Positions 46,900 to 58,293 of a stretch of 64,000 nucleotides of DNA are shown here, piece after piece (positions within the stretch are counted from its first letter, which is position 1; each line of letters begins with the position of its first letter). The notes beneath the pieces were generated by a model that was given only the letters and a program-made list of their open reading frames with translations, ran no database searches and was not told the DNA's origin. The stretch spans positions 80,336,124 through 80,400,123 of the forward strand of contig CM049308.1 in NCBI GenBank assembly GCA_026874595.1, given 5' to 3'. Both the position numbers and the translations under genes were made by a program. The stretch comes from Sipunculus nudus (Eukaryota > Annelida > Sipuncula > Golfingiida > Sipunculidae).

Positions 46900-48760
46900 G
46901 TCTCAACTTTTTAGTTCCTTTTAAATTCTTGCTCCTCCTTTAGTCAGCCTCCTCTCCCCCACTTATTTTAGCCTGACACCCACTTTCCAAACCTCTGTCC
47001 TTATACCTTTACAGTTTCCAGGTTATTGTCCATCTCCTCAGCTGACATATGTCATGTTTCCTATTCTCAGATTTTGCTCTGATGACTTCTTGTCATCTCA
47101 GCTTTTGCCATCCTTGCTTCTCTTCACTAACCAAATTACTTCTTTTCCAAATCACTTTTCCTTTTGTCAAATGCCTATCCAAATGTCTTCCCAAAGATTC
47201 AATTTCCCTTCTAACCTTTCCACATTTTATTAATCCTCCTGCTTTTCTTTATACAACCAAACCTTATAATTCCACTCTTCTTTCTATACAACTACACTCC
47301 TAAATCAGTGCAATCCTGCCAAACTATGAAACTCATATCAATCCACCACGCGCTCCCACATTCCTTGGTCCAACCATTCCATTCTTTCTAAACCACTCCT
47401 CCATTCCAACTAAAAATTCTTCTCTTTCCAAAACAACTCTATACTCCTGTTCCATAAATTTACTCTTCCCAAACCACAATAACAATAGATTCCTCCAGTA
47501 AAACTCCCAACATTCTTTCAGATCTTCCAGCACTCTTTGAAATCACTCCTCACAAACTTGAAGACTCAACAAACCACTTCATTACTCCCAAACAACCACA
47601 TTCTCCCCAAAATCCTCTTCCTCTCAGAAAACCCTTATCTCAAGACACTGAACACAAACTGCTATGCTCATTCAAAACTAACCCCCTCATCTCCCAATAG
47701 CTATATAGTGGCCCATTGCTCCTCCCAACTCCTGTAACCCTTACCACTCATTCCAACCTTCCTCTTCTCCTGAGAAACCTTGCTTCTTGCCTTTGAAACT
47801 ACTAATCAAAACTATTAATTTCAAAACCAAATTACTTACCATAAAGCCCCAGTCATTCCTAAACTATTAAATCAAAACCACTTCATTATCCCAATAAAGT
47901 CCTCTCACTTTTCCTCCCAAACTACCCTACTTCTCCCACAAATCTTTTCCATAACAAACTAATCCAAACTACACCCCTATCAAGTTACCCATTCCTCTGA
48001 AATTATCCAATTCTCACAAAGCTAACCAATCCACTCTTCTTCAATCTAATCTTGCCCTGATTCCTCCCAAACCACAGTACTCAAATCGCTCTTTCCCTCC
48101 TAAACCACCTTACTCCCTTATGTTACCCATTTCCTCTTTTCAAAACATTTCCCAAATACTCAACTCTAATTCTGAAACCCTAAAACCAAAATCACTCCCT
48201 CCTTAACCACACTTCTCTTATAAAAATACTTTGCCCAACCACTCTACCCTTCTGCACTACTAAAACCATTCCTCCCAAACCACTCCAATCCTCCCAAACC
48301 ACATTACTCCCTTTTTCTAAATTATTGAACTCAACCCCTCCACTAAGACTTCCAAACAATTCCTTATTGCTCCTTACTCCTCCCAAACCAATCTTCCCTT
48401 CACAAATCAACTCATTTTGCCCTAAAACCACCTAATTTAACCACTCTACTAAACCCAAACCCTTATACTAAGACCACATTCCTCCCCAAGCATATACCAA
48501 CACCTTCGCATAAAAGTAAGCGGAACCAACACCTCTCCCAAAAATCTAAACTGGAACCATTCCACTCCTCTCAAACACCCTTTTCACCATGTTTTCTCAT
48601 TTTGCATATTCTACCAGCTTACTCCTGTAGGTTCAGTTCACATCCTTCCATCCATCTTCCTCTTGTGACCATTCCTTCTCCTCTTTCCACGTACATTATC
48701 TAGCCTTCCTCCATGCTTAACTCTTACATTTGTGCTCCAGAATCCTCTTTAGAACATACA
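46900..48760. repeat. G-poor, C/T/A-rich tract (degenerate CTCCCAAACCAC-like repeat)
   Basis: For about 1.85 kb G is nearly absent from the plus strand. Short motifs such as CCTCCCAAACCAC, ACTCCTCCC and AAACCACTCC recur without fixed register. The core (47330-48560) looks like an old, scrambled tandem array. It would lie inside an intron of the plus-strand gene, so the transcript would be almost G-free here. Small open frames on either strand reflect the biased composition. Confidence 0.75.
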
Positions 48761-50304
48761 TTTTCTTAATATTTAGTGGTTATATCATCATATTAAATTG
48801 TAGTTAAAATTAAACTTTATCATTTTTCTCAGTGTAATTTTTTTGGCAGTTGATTTAAGTGTTCATGTTGTCTAGTATTAATGTGTCAGCTGATGTTACA
48901 GAAACTGGTCACATGTGCATAGTGCCTTCATCTGATAAGAAGACCGTGATAAGATACATAGATATTTACTATACCGTGTGGACCCCAGCAGTCAGATAAA
49001 GATAGTTTCCCATGAACAGTGCTGTACATCCTGAACCGTCAAATATAGCAACAGTATCATCTTTCCCCTGTTTTGAACATTTATCAAAATACATCTTGTT
49101 ATGCTAAATGATAGTCATCAGCTAAGTGTTGTACCATATTTTTTTTATTATAACTCTGGTTTATTCCCTGTTAGTGGGTTTCAGTGTAAGAATAGTTGGG
49201 ATTTCCCACTGGTTAAAAATGTTTGCCTGGTTATTGTTGTCACATGATTCTGTTAGCTGATGATGGACACTGTTTTTTTTTTCCTAATTATTATTAAATT
49301 CAGTGTAAAGTTACTGATTATAATATAAGATATCTTTGACATTTTACTCACTCCAATTACCTCTTCACAGCCTGAATATAAGCCCCTATTAACCTTGAAC
49401 TTACCATTTCAGTATCCCTTAAACCCTAGATCAAGGTTGATATTGTTGATGGGGATGGTGATTGCAACAGTGATTATTAAAATGTATGACTCTTTATAAG
49501 TAGTGGAAAAAATATATCATATTAGGCCAGTTCTGTTCACCATTCCTGAGTAAGTTAAACTCAACTTAGAATGTAAAAACTAATCAAAGAGTAATATTTT
49601 GTTTCCAGTATTTCCATTTTTGAAAAATATGATATAATGTATGTAATTTCTGAATTGAAAATATCAAGACAGAAAAATGTGACTGCAGATATATATTTCA
49701 AGGCCCAGTTCATGCTAGATCTAGATCCGTTAATAGATGATTGATGCAACCTTAATCTAATAGATCAGTCTGACCAGCATACACTCCTGTAATGATTTGG
49801 TCCAGCCCTTATGGGATACTAATCAATTAAGCTAGCTCTATGTAGCTGGGCGGTGCCCTAAATCCACTTGTGGCTCTGGAAGTCATATATCTGAAGAACG
49901 GAGCAGATAACATTATATCACTGACTTCACTTTCTTTTTCAAATTACCAAAAAGGTAAAAAAATAGTCTGTGACCTGGAAGAAAGACAAGGCTGAATTAT
50001 TTTAAAGCATTGTCACCTTAAACAAGAGAGTAAACAAAGGGAGTCATTAACATCATGAAGTGTAGGAGCAACATCCGCTGTTTGTAGGGCAACAGGAAAT
50101 TTCTCTGACTTCTCTTATCACCTCAGACCACAGCTGTTAATCATGTAGACAGGTGACTGAATTAGCTACTATCATCCCTACCCTGGTCAGGATTCTGTGT
50201 AAAAACCATCATCATGGAGTCATATATAGTCAATGTTTACCAAGCCATGCATCTGTCATTGTGATATGACTAAGATGCCATGACACTGTATATTCATATA
50301 TATA
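48761..50304. other. AT-rich intron-like DNA
   Basis: Nothing recognisable. Confidence 0.5.
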
Positions 50305-51046
50305 TATTTTTGTCCCTAGCTTCCAGGGAATGGGGGACATTGATATGGGTTTGTCTGTCTATCTTTCCCTCTGTCTATCCGTCCATCAGGTTTTCATTTC
50401 CATGTGATAACCTTCCTAAATATTATCCAATTTGATCTAAATTTGGGTCAGTGATTGCTCTCATGCATACCTTGGTTGAGATAGGTTCTGGTTTGTGTGT
50501 CTGAAAATTTATTATCACTAGCTCCAAAACAAACAAAATTTTTCCTTTTGTTCCAAATTCAGGACAAAAATTGTAACATGTGGAGACATCTTCAGGGAAC
50601 AATGAAAATTTGCTGATGATGAAAAACTTGCTATAACTTGCAAAACTGGATAACCTGGTAAATACGGTCCGAACGGCCGAAACTGCAAGTACAATAGCGA
50701 AGGGTCTTGAAACAGTGTCGTTCACAAGATTGAGTTCGGCTCTTGAATGGCATGGCTGGGTCTCCGCTCCTGGGCTTTGCGGCTGTGGATGCTGTAGCTT
50801 TCCAAAAGTCACCGGCTCGGGCTGTACGATGGCGGCCTCTCGCCGCTCTTGCTCGGCTTGGTTTGGCATTGCGTCTGTTGGCTCATAAGAACGTGCTTAA
50901 GGAGCGCACAGGGCTGAGGTCTATACCACAGCAACCTGTAGCTGCTCGACAAGCGTAAACTTTCTTTGGCTTGGCTTGGAACAATGAAAACTAAAACACA
51001 GGCACTATAACAAGTGGAGATGTCTTCAGGGGAAAATAAAAATTAA
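50305..51046 (+). mobile_element. Probable HINE-like fragment (fourth end type) holding a GC-rich insert
   Basis: From about 50320 the sequence CCCTAGCTTCCAGGGAATGG followed by GTCTGTCTATC and CCGTCC-type runs resembles the 5' start of the other HINE-like copies. No matching 3' end was found. Two diverged copies of a 37-nt segment (core GTGGAGACATCTTCAGGGAA) lie at 50575-50611 and 51009-51044, around an insert that is far richer in G and C (about 50660-50985). The insert may be foreign to the element. Confidence 0.4.
50660..50985. other. GC- and CpG-rich patch with overlapping open frames
   Basis: In AT-rich surroundings this patch has many CpG (GGTCCGAACGGCCGAAACTG, GATGGCGGCCTCTCGCCGC). 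It is open on the plus strand at 50743-50958 (RALARLGLALRLLA-like content) and on the minus strand through 50869 (TVSRPFAIVLAVSAVRTVF). No splice borders, domain or element signature could be matched. Possibilities are a coding remnant, a retrocopy, or a recent unmethylated insertion. Function is not assigned. Confidence 0.4.
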
Positions 51047-51747
51047 AACATATTGAGAACAAATGGCGGAAGCAGGGGACATAAATTCCACGAATTTGCT
51101 TGTTTTTACTGTGTGTGTGTGTTTCTCTCTGAACATTCTCTTCTTTAGATTGTTCTCTTGCTTCACATAACATTTGAATTATGTGATAAACAATTGAGCT
51201 CTAATGTTAATATTGCTTCATTTTGTTTTTGTAACAAGATTTATATATACACATTTGAAAAGAGAAAATAATACTGGTATGTATAGTTATATAACTGCAA
51301 ATGTTTGCTCATCTTATAAAGTTACAAGCAGGTTGTAATAATGAGATAATATAATGACTCATATTAGCTCAGTAACAAACATTTCTTTACTTACATCAGA
51401 GCAAAAAATTGTCATGAACATAAAAATAAAATGACTTTCACTCATGCATAGATGTAAAAACAGGAAACCTCAGGTATGGAAAGGTGATTCAGTTCAAACG
51501 TTGATTTGCGGTGCAGGATATCCTTATGTTCCGCACAAATGTTCATTTCCCGTTATAACTGGCAAGTGAAATGCTGGAAAAATGGGCTCTGTGTAGAGGA
51601 TGCTGATTCATTCTTTGTTTCTGCCAAGAAAACAGCCACAAATATGATATGTTCATTTGCTGACTAATCCTGAGCTATAATTAAACAGTTTTTTTGTGGT
51701 ATGCAGAACATAGTTATATATTTGTAACTCGTTAATGCTAGTCAAAG

Positions 51748-51791
<44 letters not shown>

Positions 51792-51970
51792 AGTAGTAAT
51801 AGAATGTGAACTTGTTTGTTTTAATAATTTCATTACAAGCAAGGGTATATAACTACTAAATATTAAATCATATACATACATTTACACTAGTAATAAAAAA
51901 AATATTTAACTTTGATCTGTTAATTTGCTTTTATGTTAAAGTGTACATCAAACCTGTGTTTAACTTCTAG
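51047..51970. other. AT-rich intron-like DNA with a TA microsatellite
   Basis: An uninterrupted AT run of about 39 nt lies at 51750-51788. Nothing else is recognisable. Confidence 0.55.
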
Positions 51971-52032
51971 AACTGTCAGCCATGTCTAACATGTCATTGG
52001 AAAAGCAATTAAGAAGACCATCCTTTAAGAAA
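51971..52032 (+). CDS. Candidate exon 8 of the chain
   Basis: Acceptor CCTGTGTTTAACTTCTAG and donor AAGAAA/GTAAGC bracket 62 nt. Entered in phase 1, as the exit at 46174 requires, it reads LSAMSNMSLEKQLRRPSFKK and leaves in phase 0. RRPS is a basic motif of the kind phosphorylated by PKA-type kinases, but that is pattern only. The joined peptide LCLDAELSAMSNMS crosses the junction smoothly. Confidence 0.65.
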
Positions 52033-52777
52033 GTAAGCATCATTATTTTCTGTCTGGCAATTAAATGATAAACAAATGTCCAGGACACATGCTGATAAAC
52101 AGGCATTATAACTTTATTAGAGCACATACCTCTAGATCTGCCAAGGTTACATGGGTGACATGTTTAATACAGGCTCCTCAGTGAAAGTATATTTACTGTA
52201 AATCCCACTCTCCCTCCATTGTTTAAGTGTACAATATTTTGATGTCTCCAAATCACTTCTCTCATAACATTGATAACAGTCTTAATCAAGCTCCTTTGTT
52301 ATATCTTTGCCAAGGAGGTAGTGTTTTTACCAGGGTTAATTGATTTGCATGTAAGTTTTTTCTGACATAGTTTATAAAGAACAGAACAGGACATATTGTA
52401 GATTGATAAATATGATTGATGCTTTAGTTAAATTTGAATTTATCCTACCTTCTTTGAATAAACAGAATCTGCAGTGAATTAGGAAGTCTTGTATGTTATT
52501 ATTAGCATCATGTTTGAATTTTGGTGAACTTTATGTTTAACTAACAAAACCTCCCCTTCCTGACTTGATGGTCTGCCCATGAGAAGGACAAACAGGGGAA
52601 GCAAAAAAAAAGATGTCAAGCGTCTTTGTAAATCTGCATAAATAATGGTCGTGGGCAGTTCCTGTTTCTGTCTGTTGGTGCCAGGGGGGCTGTCAAACTA
52701 AACGTTCCATTATCACATAAAGACGCTTTATTAACATGAAGTGGACGTGTTCACTGGTTTTCATGTTGTCTTCACAG
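52033..52777. other. AT-rich intron-like DNA
   Basis: Nothing recognisable. Confidence 0.5.
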
Positions 52778-52858
52778 ACTGGCAGCAAACAAAAACAAGA
52801 TGTGAAACAGAATCTCTCCATGATTAGGCATTCAAATATTGGCATATGTAGAGAGCAG
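52778..52858 (+). CDS. Candidate exon 9 of the chain
   Basis: Acceptor CATGTTGTCTTCACAG and donor GAGCAG/GTACGT bracket 81 nt, phase 0 in and out. It encodes TGSKQKQDVKQNLSMIRHSN then IGICREQ. The charged, polar content continues the basic stretch of the previous exon and looks like a linker region. The frame happens to stay open beyond the donor to 52951, and an antisense frame is open over 52832-53119, so splicing should be checked with RNA. Confidence 0.65.
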
Positions 52859-53669
52859 GTACGTCGCTATTGTCGTATTACCAAGGTCATAGAAAGGGGA
52901 AAGGCACCTGTCACTCTTCACACAATTGCGACAGTGTACATCATGGTCTGAGCATGCCGTGCAAGTCTTCGTGCATTGACATGTCCAAATATACAATACC
53001 TGCTCATGTGACCTCTGAATGAAGAGTTCAATACAGTTCTGTTCATTCTTAGTTCTTTTCATTAGATGTGCATAACGCTCATCCTGGCTATCTTTTTTTT
53101 CGGGATTATGTCTAAACATACATTTGAGTGACTATATTGGGGACACTTTACTCTCTGTTTTATAACCTAACTTATTGAATTTGGTGCTGATGTCAATGTT
53201 TTGTTAAGTGATACTTTTATCTCCAATGTTAGTGATCTACCTGATTTAACTCTAGTGTCAGTGTCCTGGCCAGTGTGAGACTTGTGATAGTGACCAGTGT
53301 AGATTTGAAGCTCATTGGCGTTACTGACCTGTGTGGTGTGATGTTGACCTGTGTTAAGTAAGAAGGGGTAGGAATTGGTTTTAAAATCATAACTGATGAT
53401 AGAAAAATAAATTAAACCATCAGTCCAGCCATATCCAAGGTGGACTTGCATTTGGATGATTGTTGGTTGCGCAAGGTTCCGTTTTGATGCAGTTCATAAC
53501 TTTTTGTTTGTATATCTCTGACATCTTTAGATTCTTTGTATGTCCATACATAATTTTAAAATTGATTATGCCAAAATGCAATGGATATAATTGATTTTGG
53601 AAGAAAACGACCATGCAATCATCATTTTAATCAATGAATCAGTACACCACTAGCATATTGTGATGCTGA
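52859..53669. other. Intron-like DNA; antisense open frame
   Basis: A 95-codon minus-strand frame (52832-53119) contains a cysteine cluster (CQCTKTCTACSDHDVHC). No promoter, splice or element context supports it. Degenerate repeat-like traces of the 29-bp array appear from about 53200. Confidence 0.4.
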
Positions 53670-54975
53670 TATAAGTGACCTGTATCGTGTGACCTGTGTA
53701 GTGTGATGCTGATGTTAGTGACCTGTGTTGTGTGATGCTGATGTTAGTGACCTGTGTAGAGTAATACTTAAGCTGTTAGTGACCTGTGTAGAGTGATACT
53801 GAAGATGTTAGTGACTTTGGTAGTGTGATGCTGATGTTAGTGACCTGTGTAGTGTGATACTGATGTTAGTAATTGTGTTATGAGATGCTGATGATAGTGA
53901 CCAATGTTGGTAATAGTGTCCAGATGTTGGTGACCAGTGTAGTGTGATGTTTATGGTAGTGACCTTTGTAGTGTGATGCTGGTGTTAGTGACCTTTGCAG
54001 TGTGCTCCTTGATGTTAGTCATTATGTTGTGTAATGTTATTGTTGGTGCCATCTGTAGTGTGATGCTAATGTTAGTGACCTGTGTAGAGTGATACTCAAG
54101 ACATTAGTGACCTTTGAAGTGTGATGCTGATGTTAGTCATTGTGTGGTGTGATTTTATTGTTGGTGCTATGTGTAGTGTGATGCTGATGTTAGTGACCTG
54201 TGTCGTGTGATGCTGATGTAAGTGACCTGTGTAGTGTGATGCTGATGAAAGTGACCTGTGTAGTGTGATGCTGATGTAAGTGACCTGTGTAGTGTGATGC
54301 TGATGTTAGTGACCTGTGTAGTGTGATGCTGATGTTAGTGACCTGTGTAGTGTGATGCTGATGTTAGTGACCTGTGTCGTGTGATGCTGATGTTAGTGAC
54401 CTGTGTCGTGTGATGCTGATGTTAGTGACCTGTGTCAAGTGATGCTGATGTAAGTGACCTGTGTAGTGTGATGCTGATGTTAGTGACCTGTGTAGAGTGA
54501 TACTTAAGCTGTTAGTGACCTGTTTAGAGTGATACTGAAGATGTTAGTGACCTGTGTAGTGTGATGCTGATGTTAGTGACCTGTGTAGTGTGATGCTGAT
54601 GTTAGTGACCTGTGTAGTGTGATGCTGATGTTAGTGACCTGTGTAGTGTGATGCTGATGTTAGTGACCTGTGTAGTGTGATGCTGATGTTAGTGACCTGT
54701 GTAGTGTGATGCTGATGTTAGTGACCTGTGTAGTGTGATGCTGATGTTAGTGACCTGTGTAGTGTGATACTGATGTTAGTGACTTTGGTAGTGTGATGCT
54801 GATGTTAGTGACCTGTGTAGTGTGATGCTGATGTTAGTGACCTGTGTAGTGTGATGCTGATGTAAGTGACCTGTGCAGTGTGATGCTGATGTTAGTGACC
54901 TTTGTAGTGTGATGCTGATGTTAGTCATTGTGTAGTGTGATGTTAAATATTGTTGGTGCCATATGTGTAGTGAAA
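53670..54975. repeat. 29-bp minisatellite, about 45 copies
   Basis: Head-to-tail copies of a 29-bp unit, GACCTGTGTAGTGTGATGCT then GATGTTAGT. Copies at 54.2-54.9 kb are almost identical. Left-hand copies carry more changes and indels. Two inserted variants with GATACTTAAGCTG and GATACTGAAGATG occur together twice (53760-53820 and 54490-54560), showing duplication of a multi-unit block. Confidence 0.92.
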
Positions 54976-55748
54976 TGCTGACAATAAAATATGTCTTTGA
55001 TGATTAAGTCATTGGTTTGTGTTGCTTTCTCCTGTAATCTACAATAGCTCTATGTTTACACAATTAAGTTAGACTGATGAAGATCATGAATAAATATTGA
55101 ACATTTATCAAAGTATTCTTTGCATACTGATTAGCTCTTCATATCTCTTAAATGCCAACAAAATGTCTCTTCCTCATTACATGCTCAAATGTACTATAAT
55201 CGCTTGATTTAAAAGGATTTTTGGAAGTCCGGGCCATTTAATAATTGTGATACTTAACCCTGAAGTCAACTTATCCTTACAGTAATATGTAACTCTAGCT
55301 TCATAAATGTTTATTTGACTAAGAGTTTATTATATTAATTGTCCATGTGGTTTTTGTACCTGAAATTGTACATTCATTTAATTCTGTGGTTTCCTGTACA
55401 AAATTCTTTAAATTTATCAGGAATAGTGTTGGCATGCAACTTTTAGATGACAGTATATTTTGGCTCAGTATTTAAGAAACTGGTGTCATCTCTGTCATCT
55501 ACTTGGCATTGCCCCCCCCCCCCCCCCATTAAAAAAAAATTAAAAATGGTTCTATAACTAGCATATCAGGCCAGTATATAGGGACAGGCTCTTATTGAGG
55601 GGAGCAGTTCTGCAAAATGAATTGATGCATGTACAAGGAACAGTGATATAATAGCATTATGATATCTGTTGCTAAGGAAAATGCCCCATTATTTGATTGT
55701 ACATCAGTGAAAGGTGAACCATGGCTCAGGGAGCATCTGTAATTTCAG
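54976..55748. other. AT-rich intron-like DNA with a 16-C run
   Basis: A run of 16 C lies at 55512-55527, followed by an A-rich stretch. No exon that would connect 52858 (exit phase 0) with a phase-2 entry at 55749 could be found. Confidence 0.5.
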
Positions 55749-55878
55749 CGAGATTTTATCAACCCTAGAGGTCATTTCATTTATGGAAGAAGGTTGCTTG
55801 GATCCCCCAATCACCAATGATAATCACATTTCGCCTCGGGCGATGTTTTCTTTTATGTCCAGTGATGTTTTGGTTGAG
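55749..55878 (+). CDS. Candidate exon downstream of the chain
   Basis: Acceptor CATCTGTAATTTCAG and a strong donor GTTGAG/GTGAGT bracket 130 nt. They are open in phase 2, encoding EILSTLEVISFMEEGCLDPP then ITNDNHISPRAMFSFMSSDV and LVE, with exit in phase 0. Phase 2 does not match the exit at 52858. If the AG four nt further (GCGAG/ATT) is used, the exon is 126 nt, phase 0 in and out, and would connect directly. Either that, or one exon is missing, or it belongs to another transcript. Confidence 0.5.
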
Positions 55879-58293
55879 GTGAGTAAGTACGTTTTATACG
55901 CCTGAGTGAATGCCTTACCTGTAGTACAAGGAAAGGTTTCCTTTTGATGTGTCATCCACACTCACCTGTGTATGGCGACCTAAGCCAGCAGCATCACTTA
56001 CCATATATATAATTATGCACAAGTACATATACGATCACGTCATTTCCAGTTTTTTCACCATTTCTACGAATTACGTTTATAAAAGGGGCTGTAACACCAT
56101 GAAGTATATCATACAAATAAAACATACAAATAATGTTTACATGAACTGATATAGGCATAGTTTATTTATATAAACCTTCTTGGCCTTGCTTTGCATACCT
56201 TTAAGCGTGGGTTATCCCGCATTTTCATACATCTTGTGCCAGTTTCAAGTGTGTGTGGATTTTTACGTTTCATTTGTATCTTTTCATCTACTCAAACTAC
56301 TTGTAGTACTGAGAGTAGTCATGCATCTATAGAGAACCTATGCATGTATTCTCCAGTATGTCAACGTAAACACCTGTATAGATAAGTTTCTCTCTGTATT
56401 ATTAATATGTCTTCTTGTGAGTATCAGCCATACATTGTGAATAGCCACATAAATATTTGTCTTTTAACAAAAGCACTCTCACAAACTTAAGATTTCATTC
56501 ATCCATCACGTTTTCTGTCTATCCCTCTTACCGTATTTTTCCAATTGTTGTAACATTCAGTGAATAAAGCAACTATGACACACTGATGAAAAATATGGTG
56601 CGTCCTTCAGGTAATCACTCATTCCCAGGTGACATGTTACTGTTATTTTCATTTGTAGTTTTGTCTGATCTTACAGATGACTGAGTTGTTTTACAGATTT
56701 CATTCAGTCTCTATTCTTATTATTAAGTCATTTTATTCATCGGTTTATGCTAATTCAAAATATTATGCTCATTAACCTCTGTATGCCTGTCCATAATTTA
56801 ATGGCTAACATTAATTTTCAAACTTAAATGACAATTTTTTACATCAATTTTTGCTGGAATTTAATATAGGACCTCTTAAGAGTGTTGCAGGAGGTTGGTT
56901 TTAATATAATTATTTCGTTAAATATATATACAAACGTAGAAAAAATATTAAAAAGACAGATAAGGGTGAAAACACAACTTTCATCAAACTTTGTTTGTAG
57001 ATTTACTTGAATGGTACTCTGTAGAGTACAGACCTCCACCAAGGCTAGGGAATCCTGCTGGATAAAACAAACAAAAATAAACAAACACAATTGAGAACAT
57101 AACCTCCTTAGAAGAGGTAATAAGGTTTATGTTAAGAAGGAATAAATCTGCTGTTTTCTGGTTAAGAGGAGGGCATAAAAGTTACAGTTAGAGTATTTGC
57201 ACTAAGCGCAGAATCATTAAACACACAAATTCTTGATATATAAATCATTTTTGCTAGAAAAAGAATGTGACTGTACATAGTGAAATGTAAATGTTGGTAA
57301 CACAGGAAGATCATATGTAACATAGGATTAATCCTGCCACGAGAGATTAATGAAGGCTTTAATTGTTTACTCAAAGAATTAATGTCTCAGTCTGTGCGAC
57401 TGAATTGATATAGTTCAGAAGCCTGTATCATGATTGGTTACACTGTTGAAAACTATCATTATGAGAGATGAAGTGCAGGCTTGTGATTTGGAAAAAACAG
57501 GATTTTTAACATTAGAACCAGCAAACAAGAATTTTCTGGAGTTTCCTCATAATTAGATCCCTCATAATGAACTGTCATGTTGTGACATTTATGACATCAA
57601 TTATGATAAAATGATCGAGTGATACATAGCAGCCAAACTTGATGGCCAGTCCCCACCTGCGCTCATAGAACACTTTCAGAAGGCATTGCAATTACAGGAT
57701 TTTTCATTCAGAATACTTAAAAACATAAAAACCTACATAATAGATAATTTATTTAGTTTAATGGATAAAATATTATTGTTTCTTTTTAGAGAAGTATTAA
57801 ATTCCATAATGATATCATACTAACTTATGTTCACTTCTGACCTGCAAGTATTTTAACTTGACATTCAACATTTAAGTAAAAGATAGAAATTGTAAATTAA
57901 ATATGTCTGAAAAAATACCCTTGAATACAATCTTTTTGTTTTATGTACACTTCAGATTAAAGAAAGGTGCTGATTCTAACCCTGACTATTTATTCTTAAA
58001 ATTCCTCTCTAAACCTACTTGACTATTTCATATAAAACCCTCAGTTAAGGTACCACTTGGGACATTTTTAAGAGTATAATCAGTGGATGGTGAGTGGATT
58101 AACAGTATTCCAAGAAGGCTAATTCGAATTATTGACAGCGTGATGTTGACTCACACACTAAGTAATAAATCTGTATTGTGTGAGAGGACTCGAGCACCAG
58201 CTTGACATTTAAAGCAGCCATTGTCCCCGCACCTGAAGAATATTCATTATTTGTAATCCTGTATTAGTAGCACCCTGTGTACCACACCCTTAC
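55879..58293. other. AT-rich intron-like or intergenic DNA
   Basis: A protein-like open stretch at 57633-57695 (KLDGQSPPALIEHFQKALQL) has neither a pyrimidine tract nor a donor and is not called. Nothing else is recognisable. Confidence 0.45.

Larger units (their letters stand above)
29479..52858 (+). other. Host gene model: nine phase-matched exons
   Basis: The exons at 29479, 30117, 33307, 40555, 41477, 43342, 46025, 51971 and 52778 join with phases 2-2, 2-0, 0-2, 2-0, 0-1, 1-1, 1-1, 1-0 and 0-0. The joined length is 679 nt: one nt finishing a codon plus 226 complete codons. Introns of 0.6-7.2 kb hold most of the repeats described here. The first and last exons of the gene are not in this model; candidates exist on both sides. 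I recognise no conserved domain. Phase matching was partly used to choose between candidates, so it is not fully independent evidence. Confidence 0.5.

Noticed and set aside
52832-53119. Minus-strand frame with a cysteine cluster
   Set aside because: Overlaps a better-supported plus-strand exon and has no splice or promoter context.
57633-57695. Protein-like stretch KLDGQSPPALIEHFQKALQL on the plus strand
   Set aside because: No pyrimidine tract before it and no GT donor at its end; treated as chance.
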